This document shows, in pieces, positions 59,628 through 64,000 of a DNA stretch of 64,000 nt. The stretch covers positions 1 through 64,000 of the forward strand of contig JACPRC010000147.1 of the NCBI GenBank assembly GCA_016190175.1. Reading direction: 5' to 3'. Position 1 is the stretch's first letter, and every line of letters starts with the position of its first letter. The stretch is from Planctomycetota bacterium. Lineage in GTDB: Bacteria; Planctomycetota; MHYJ01; JACPRB01. The position numbers and the translations under genes are program-made. The notes under the pieces were generated by a model. The model was not told the DNA's origin. It saw only the letters and a program-made list of their open reading frames with translations, and searched no databases.

Positions 59628-62390
59628 TCACTTCAGCCTCTCCAGCACCTCGCGGACGATCCGAAGCGTCGACTCGATGCGGTCGCGGGGAGGCCAGCCC
59701 GCGGGAGCGAGGTCGAGGGCGCGCTCCAGATCGACCGCGGCTGCTCGAAGGTGTTCTCGCGCGCGCCGCGAGTCCCGCTTGGCCTGATCCGCGCGGGCGA
59801 GACCCCGAGCGGCGTATGCGTCGGCCCGGCGCGGATCGATTCCAATCGCCTTCGTGCAGTCTTCGATCGCTCCGGGGAGATCGGCGGTGGCCTTGCGGAC
59901 GATGCCCCGGCCCGTGTACGCCTCCGCGCACCGCGGGTCGAGCCCGATCGCCCTCGTGTAGTCCTCGATCGCTCCCATGAGATCGCCGATGTCCTTTCGC
60001 GCATCGGCGCGGTTGTTGTAGGCCGCCGCGCAGCGGGCGTCGAGCCGGATGGCCCGCGTGTAGTCCTCGATCGCGCCCCGGAGGTCGCCGGCCTTCCCGC
60101 GCGTGAGACCCCGATTGTTGTAGGCCATCGGATACCGGGACCGGATCTCGATCGCCCGTGAATAGTCGCTGATCGCGCCGGCGGCGTCTCCCAGGTCGTC
60201 ACGCACGCATCCGCGGTTGTAGCATGCCTCCGCAAAGGGCGAGTCCAGTTCGATCGCCCTCGTGCAATCCACGATCGCGCCGGAAAGGTCGCCGGCCTTC
60301 GCACGCGCCGCCCCGCGTTTGTTGTGGGCCATCGCATGCCGCGGGTCGATCGCGATCGCCTTCGTGTGGTCCTCGATCGCGCCCGGGAAGTCTCCGCGAT
60401 CCGCGCGCGCGTTCCCGCGGTTGTAGTACGCATCCGCGCGTCGCGGATCGATCTCGATCACCCGCGTGCAATCCTCGATCGCACTCGCATGGTCTCCCTG
60501 CCGCGCGCGCACGCTGCCGCGTTCGAGGTACGCCTCCGCAAACCCGGGGAGGATCAGGATCGCCTTCTCGTAGTCCGCGACGGCACGGGAATAGTCCTTG
60601 CTCTCGCCGTACGCGAGGCCGCGCCAGAAGAACGCCTCCGCGAACGAGGGTCGCGCCTTCAACGCCTCCGTCGCCTCCTCGATCATCCGCCCGGGGTGCG
60701 CCAGGCCCCGGATGAGGTGAAACTCCTCCCGGAAATCCGCCCCCTTCCACTTCTCCAGCATCCGGATACAGTGATCTCCCGCCGATTCGAGGCGAATCAC
60801 GAGGCCGTACCCCATGGCCAGATCCAGTTCGATGGGCTCCAGCGCGCCCGACGCGATTCCGCGCGAGAGGAGTTTCTCCGCTTCCTTGAGTTTCTCTTCC
60901 GCACCTGGTCGGACCTCCCCCTTCGCAAACCGCCGCAGCAGCGCCTGCTCGACAAGCAACCGCGCCTTGTACAGGAGGCACGGGCCGTGGTCGGGCCGGG
61001 CCTTCAACCCCTCCTCGTAGGCGACCAGCGCGGCGGTCCGATCCCCCAGCACGTGTTTCGTACGACCGATCACCCACCACCCGTCCGCCGACGGGCCCGT
61101 CGTCTCCATCTGGCGGCGGCACCGGCCCATGACCTGCTCATGCTTCCGCATCTCCTCTTTCGTGAGCGTCCAGTCCGCCCGGTACGTCCGCAGCCGCAGC
61201 GCGTGGAGCTCGCGCTTCGCCTCCTCGTACACCGCCGCCGCGGCCTTCTCTCTCTCCGCCTTCTCCTTCCCCTGCTCCGCCGCCGCCGTTCCCACGATCG
61301 CTTTCTTCTTGCCGAGGAACTTCGCGATCCGGTACGCCGCCGACGGAGGATGCGCCTCGATGGCCTCCGCGGCCAGGTACCGGATCAAGTCTTCGGCGAG
61401 CGCCAGCGCGCTCGCGTACCGACGGCCCGGCGCCTTCTCCAGGCACTTCATCACGATCGTCTCGATGTCCCGGTCGATCCGGGGGTTCGCCTTGCGCACC
61501 GGTTTCGGGTCCTCTTCCGCGATCCGACGCAGGAGCCGCACCACGTCCGTGTCCCGGAACGGCGGCCGGTCGGTCAGGAGCTCGTAGAGCGTCGCGCCGA
61601 GGGAGTAGACGTCCGTCCGCGCGTCGAGTCCGTGGATGTCCCCGCGCGCCTGCTCCGGCGACATGTACGCCGGCGTCCCCACGATCAGGCCCGACTGCGA
61701 GAGGGCCGAGTCGACCTTCGTGGGCTTGGCCAGCCCGAAGTCCATCACATAGACCCGGAGGGAGCGTTCCGACTTCTCCACCATCAGGTTCTCGGGCTTC
61801 AGGTCGCGGTGGATCACCCCCTGCTCGTGCGCCGCGTGGACCGCCAGCGCCGCGTCGCGGATCAACCCGACGAGAAGCCTGCGATCGTCGCGGGGGAACG
61901 TCGCCAGCGTCTGCCCGTCGACGAACTGCATCGCGATGAAGTTCTCCCGCGACTCGTACACGGCCGCGATCCCGGGGTGGTTGAGCGTCGCGGCGGTCTG
62001 GGCTTCGCGCCGGAAGCGGGCGAATTCCTCGGGGTCCTTGAGGAACTTGAGCGCGACCCAGCGGCGCAGTTCGGTGTCCCACGCCTTCCACACCTCTCCC
62101 ATCCCGCCGGCCCCGAGCTTCGCGACCCGGACGTACTTGCCGATGCGCTCGCCCCCCGCCGCATCGGGCGGAAGATCCTCGGGAGGCGGAGACGCCTGCC
62201 GGAGCCCGGCCGCCGTGAGGTAGCCCTTCCGCACGAGGATCTCGCCCAGGCGCGGAAGGGGCGAGACGCCGCGCGAGGCGAGGTCGGCCAGAAGCCGCAG
62301 GCACTCCTCGACCCGCTCGGGCGCGGCGAGCCGCTGTTCGACGACGAGGCGCGCCAGAAGCAGGTCGGAGTCCGGGGTGGAACCCTTCAC
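59628..62390 (-). CDS. Ser/Thr protein kinase with C-terminal TPR array
   Basis: A 920-residue kinase. Residues 1-65 carry the helical module shared with the STAS protein and the WD40 kinase (LLLARLVVEQRLAAPERVEE, GEILVRKGYLT). The kinase domain (86-350) has Lys115, HRDLKP (194-199) and DFG (217-219), so it should be active. A charged coiled coil lies at about 365-420, with no clear transmembrane helix, then about ten TPR units of 34 residues from 555 to 890. The GTG start follows a TACAAT box by 7 nt. It is convergent with the STAS gene, 7 nt apart. Confidence 0.92.
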   Translation of the reverse strand: MKGSTPDSDLLLARLVVEQRLAAPERVEECLRLLADLASRGVSPLPRLGEILVRKGYLTAAGLRQASPPPEDLPPDAAGGERIGKYVRVAKLGAGGMGEVWKAWDTELRRWVALKFLKDPEEFARFRREAQTAATLNHPGIAAVYESRENFIAMQFVDGQTLATFPRDDRRLLVGLIRDAALAVHAAHEQGVIHRDLKPENLMVEKSERSLRVYVMDFGLAKPTKVDSALSQSGLIVGTPAYMSPEQARGDIHGLDARTDVYSLGATLYELLTDRPPFRDTDVVRLLRRIAEEDPKPVRKANPRIDRDIETIVMKCLEKAPGRRYASALALAEDLIRYLAAEAIEAHPPSAAYRIAKFLGKKKAIVGTAAAEQGKEKAEREKAAAAVYEEAKRELHALRLRTYRADWTLTKEEMRKHEQVMGRCRRQMETTGPSADGWWVIGRTKHVLGDRTAALVAYEEGLKARPDHGPCLLYKARLLVEQALLRRFAKGEVRPGAEEKLKEAEKLLSRGIASGALEPIELDLAMGYGLVIRLESAGDHCIRMLEKWKGADFREEFHLIRGLAHPGRMIEEATEALKARPSFAEAFFWRGLAYGESKDYSRAVADYEKAILILPGFAEAYLERGSVRARQGDHASAIEDCTRVIEIDPRRADAYYNRGNARADRGDFPGAIEDHTKAIAIDPRHAMAHNKRGAARAKAGDLSGAIVDCTRAIELDSPFAEACYNRGCVRDDLGDAAGAISDYSRAIEIRSRYPMAYNNRGLTRGKAGDLRGAIEDYTRAIRLDARCAAAYNNRADARKDIGDLMGAIEDYTRAIGLDPRCAEAYTGRGIVRKATADLPGAIEDCTKAIGIDPRRADAYAARGLARADQAKRDSRRAREHLRAAAVDLERALDLAPAGWPPRDRIESTLRIVREVLERLK

Positions 62391-62397
62391 CGGGAGG

Positions 62398-62463
62398 ATT
62401 GTACCCCATCTTCCAAGGGCGTCCGTTTTTTGCGCTTCCGTTTGCGACGCCGAACCGTACAAT
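62398..62463. promoter_or_regulatory. Divergent -10 boxes of the TPR kinase and nnrD
   Basis: On the minus strand TACAAT (62398-62403) ends 7 nt before the kinase GTG. On the plus strand TACAAT (62458-62463) ends 6 nt before the nnrD ATG. The two genes are thus divergently transcribed from an 79-nt gap, each with almost no leader. Confidence 0.5.
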
Positions 62464-62469
62464 TCTCCC

Positions 62470-63315
62470 ATGCCGCCCGCCCGCCTCCCGCCGCGCGCGC
62501 CCGACGCGCACAAGGGCGACTTCGGGACCGTCCTCGTCGTCGCGGGCTCGCGCGGCATGATGGGCGCCGCCGTCCTCGCCTCGACCGCGGCCCTCCGCAG
62601 CGGCGCGGGGCTCGCCGTCCTCGTCGTCCCCGATTCGCTCGTCCCCGTCGCGATGTCGCTCCAGGTCTGCGCCACCGTCCGCGGCGTCGCCGACGCCGGA
62701 TCGGGCACCCTCGCCGCGGGCGCCGCCGCGGAAATCCAGTCGATCCCCGGCGACGTCGCGGTCATCGGCCCCGGACTCGGCGCGTCGAACCCCACCGTCA
62801 TCGCGGTCCGCGAGCTCGTGCCGGCCCTCACGATCCCGATGGTCCTCGACGCGGACGGGCTCAACATCTTCGAGAAGGAGCCGGACCTCCTCGCGCAGGC
62901 GAAGGCGCCGAAGATCCTCACCCCGCATCCGGGCGAGATGTCGCGGCTCGTGGGCCGGCCGACCGCCGAGATCCAGGCGGACCGCGAGAACGTCGCGCGC
63001 GCGGCGGCGAAGCGCTTCGGTGCGGTCGTCGTCCTCAAGGGTCACCGCACCGTCGTGAGCGACGGCGAGCGGACGTGGGTCAACGAGACGGGCAACGCGG
63101 GGATGGCCACGGGCGGGAGCGGCGACGTCCTCTCCGGCGTCATCGGCGGGCTCCTCGGCCAGAGACTTCCACCCTGGGATGCCGCGTGCCTCGGCGCGCA
63201 CGTCCACGGCCTGGCCGGCGACCTCGCCGCGCGCGAACGGGGCGAGATCTCGCTCATCGCGACGGACATCCTCGACGCGCTCCCGCGCGCGTTCCGCAGT
63301 CTGGAGGCGACATGA
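62470..63315 (+). CDS. nnrD: ADP-dependent NAD(P)H-hydrate dehydratase
   Basis: A 281-residue ribokinase-fold enzyme that repairs hydrated NAD(P)H. It shows KGDFGTVLVVAGSRGMMGAA, quoted in part, GPGLG, LDADGLN, TPHPGEMSRL and the catalytic TGGSGDVLSG. The epimerase half (NnrE) found in fused versions is absent. The next start overlaps its stop (ATGA). Confidence 0.94.
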   Translation: MPPARLPPRAPDAHKGDFGTVLVVAGSRGMMGAAVLASTAALRSGAGLAVLVVPDSLVPVAMSLQVCATVRGVADAGSGTLAAGAAAEIQSIPGDVAVIGPGLGASNPTVIAVRELVPALTIPMVLDADGLNIFEKEPDLLAQAKAPKILTPHPGEMSRLVGRPTAEIQADRENVARAAAKRFGAVVVLKGHRTVVSDGERTWVNETGNAGMATGGSGDVLSGVIGGLLGQRLPPWDAACLGAHVHGLAGDLAARERGEISLIATDILDALPRAFRSLEAT

Positions 63316-64000
63316 TCACCCGGCGCGAGTTCCTCGCCGCGACCGCCGCCGTGCCGGCCGCGGCCCGCCTCCCCATCTCCTTCCTCTCCTCCATCCCCTG
63401 CGTCATCAGCACCTGGGAGTTCGGGAAGAAGGCGAACGCGGACGCGTGGGGCGTGCTCGGTGCCGGCGGAAGCGCCATCGACGCCGTCGAGAAGGGGATC
63501 AACAACGCGGAGCTGGACCCCGAGAACACGAGCGTCGGCTTCGGCGGCCTGCCCGACGAGGACGGCGAGGTCACCAACGACGCGATGATCATGTGGGGGC
63601 CGAAGCACGCGGCGGGCGCGGTCGGCTGCCTCAAGCGGATCAAGCGGCCCATCAGCGTCGCGCGGAAGGTGCTGGAGAAGACGAAGCACACGATGCTCGT
63701 GGGCGACGACGCCACGCGCTTCGCGACGAAGTTCGGCTTCAAGGAGGAGCCGCTCCTCACGGAGAAGGCGCGGCGCATCTGGGAGGAATGGAAGAAGGAC
63801 CCGAAGCGGCGGGACTTCTGGAACCACGACACGATCGGGATGGTTGCGATCGACCGGAACGGCGACGTCTGCGCGGGCTGCTCGACGAGCGGCCTCGCGT
63901 GGAAGATCCGCGGGCGCGTCGGCGATTCCCCCATCGTCGGCTCGGGCGCGTACTGCGACAACGACGTGGGCGGCGCGGCGGCGACGGGGAACGGCGACGT
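63312..64000 (+). CDS. N4-glycosylasparaginase/isoaspartyl peptidase family protein (partial)
   Basis: The first 229 residues of an Ntn hydrolase, cut by the window end. A twin-arginine-type leader (TRREFLAATAAVPAAAR) precedes a body with GGSAIDAVEKG, GFGGLPDEDGEV, and the autocleavage site HDTIGMVAID, where Thr174 would become the N-terminal nucleophile. This motif matches glycosylasparaginase. It is translationally coupled to nnrD. Confidence 0.9.
   Translation, partial: MITRREFLAATAAVPAAARLPISFLSSIPCVISTWEFGKKANADAWGVLGAGGSAIDAVEKGINNAELDPENTSVGFGGLPDEDGEVTNDAMIMWGPKHAAGAVGCLKRIKRPISVARKVLEKTKHTMLVGDDATRFATKFGFKEEPLLTEKARRIWEEWKKDPKRRDFWNHDTIGMVAIDRNGDVCAGCSTSGLAWKIRGRVGDSPIVGSGAYCDNDVGGAAATGNGD

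Overview
The window is 64 kb of gene-dense, high-GC bacterial chromosome, by eye roughly two-thirds G+C apart from a lower-GC stretch near 14.8-17.7 kb. Hanks-type kinases fused to WD40 or TPR arrays, an ECF sigma factor with a FecR-like partner, an inner-membrane/TPR/zinc-ribbon protein and many secreted proteins of unknown function suggest a Planctomycetota-like or related lineage. No rRNA or other phylogenetic marker is present, so this assignment is tentative. A peptidoglycan/division (dcw) gene set is present.

Layout. 0-2.7 kb: WD40 receptor kinase (-). 2.9-9.0 kb (+): a tightly overlapping operon that looks like an undescribed RiPP-type system. It contains a PqqD-like protein, a SPASM radical SAM enzyme, a 125-residue peptide with eight C-x-C pairs, a second radical SAM/SPASM enzyme, a small C-G-C membrane protein, a B12-type radical SAM enzyme and a membrane TPR/zinc-ribbon protein. 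9.0-14.8 kb (-): VOC protein, membrane protein, tRNA-Pro(CGG), a candidate structured small RNA, serA, an unknown secreted protein, efp and a Yip1-like protein. 14.8-17.7 kb: two unknown genes of lower GC. 17.8-30.5 kb (-): ndk, smc, a DUF4143 ATPase, rsgA, a catalytically stripped NrdD-like protein with nrdR, a transporter remnant, a degenerate beta-lactamase-fold lipoprotein, mnmE, and a LacI-HTH/PilZ fusion. 30.7-33.2 kb (-): yidC, a Trm112-like zinc protein, and an MGMT whose catalytic cysteine codon is TGA followed by a SECIS-like hairpin, a probable selenoprotein.

33.3-43.4 kb: RadC-like protein beside a pair of palindromic operators, esterase, beta-helix surface protein, ECF sigma (with an in-frame TGA)/FecR pair, metallo-hydrolase, two tandem pentameric ligand-gated channel homologues and a membrane protein. 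43.4-45.9 kb (+): a delta-60-like gene remnant and two coupled secreted/membrane unknowns. 45.9-58.7 kb: membrane protein, ftsQ-like gene, ddl-murB-murC-murG-ftsW (-), with a hybrid histidine kinase and a C25 peptidase inserted between ftsQ and ddl on the other strand, then a long TPR protein. 58.7-64 kb: a STAS protein and a TPR kinase sharing an N-terminal module, nnrD and a truncated asparaginase-family gene.

Two genome-wide habits stand out. Many genes that begin a transcript have a TANNAT box only 6-11 nt before the start codon, which predicts leaderless or near-leaderless mRNAs. Many intergenic gaps are filled with heptamer arrays of the type T-C-A-G-C-C-A / T-C-A-G-C-C-T, often as inverted arms.
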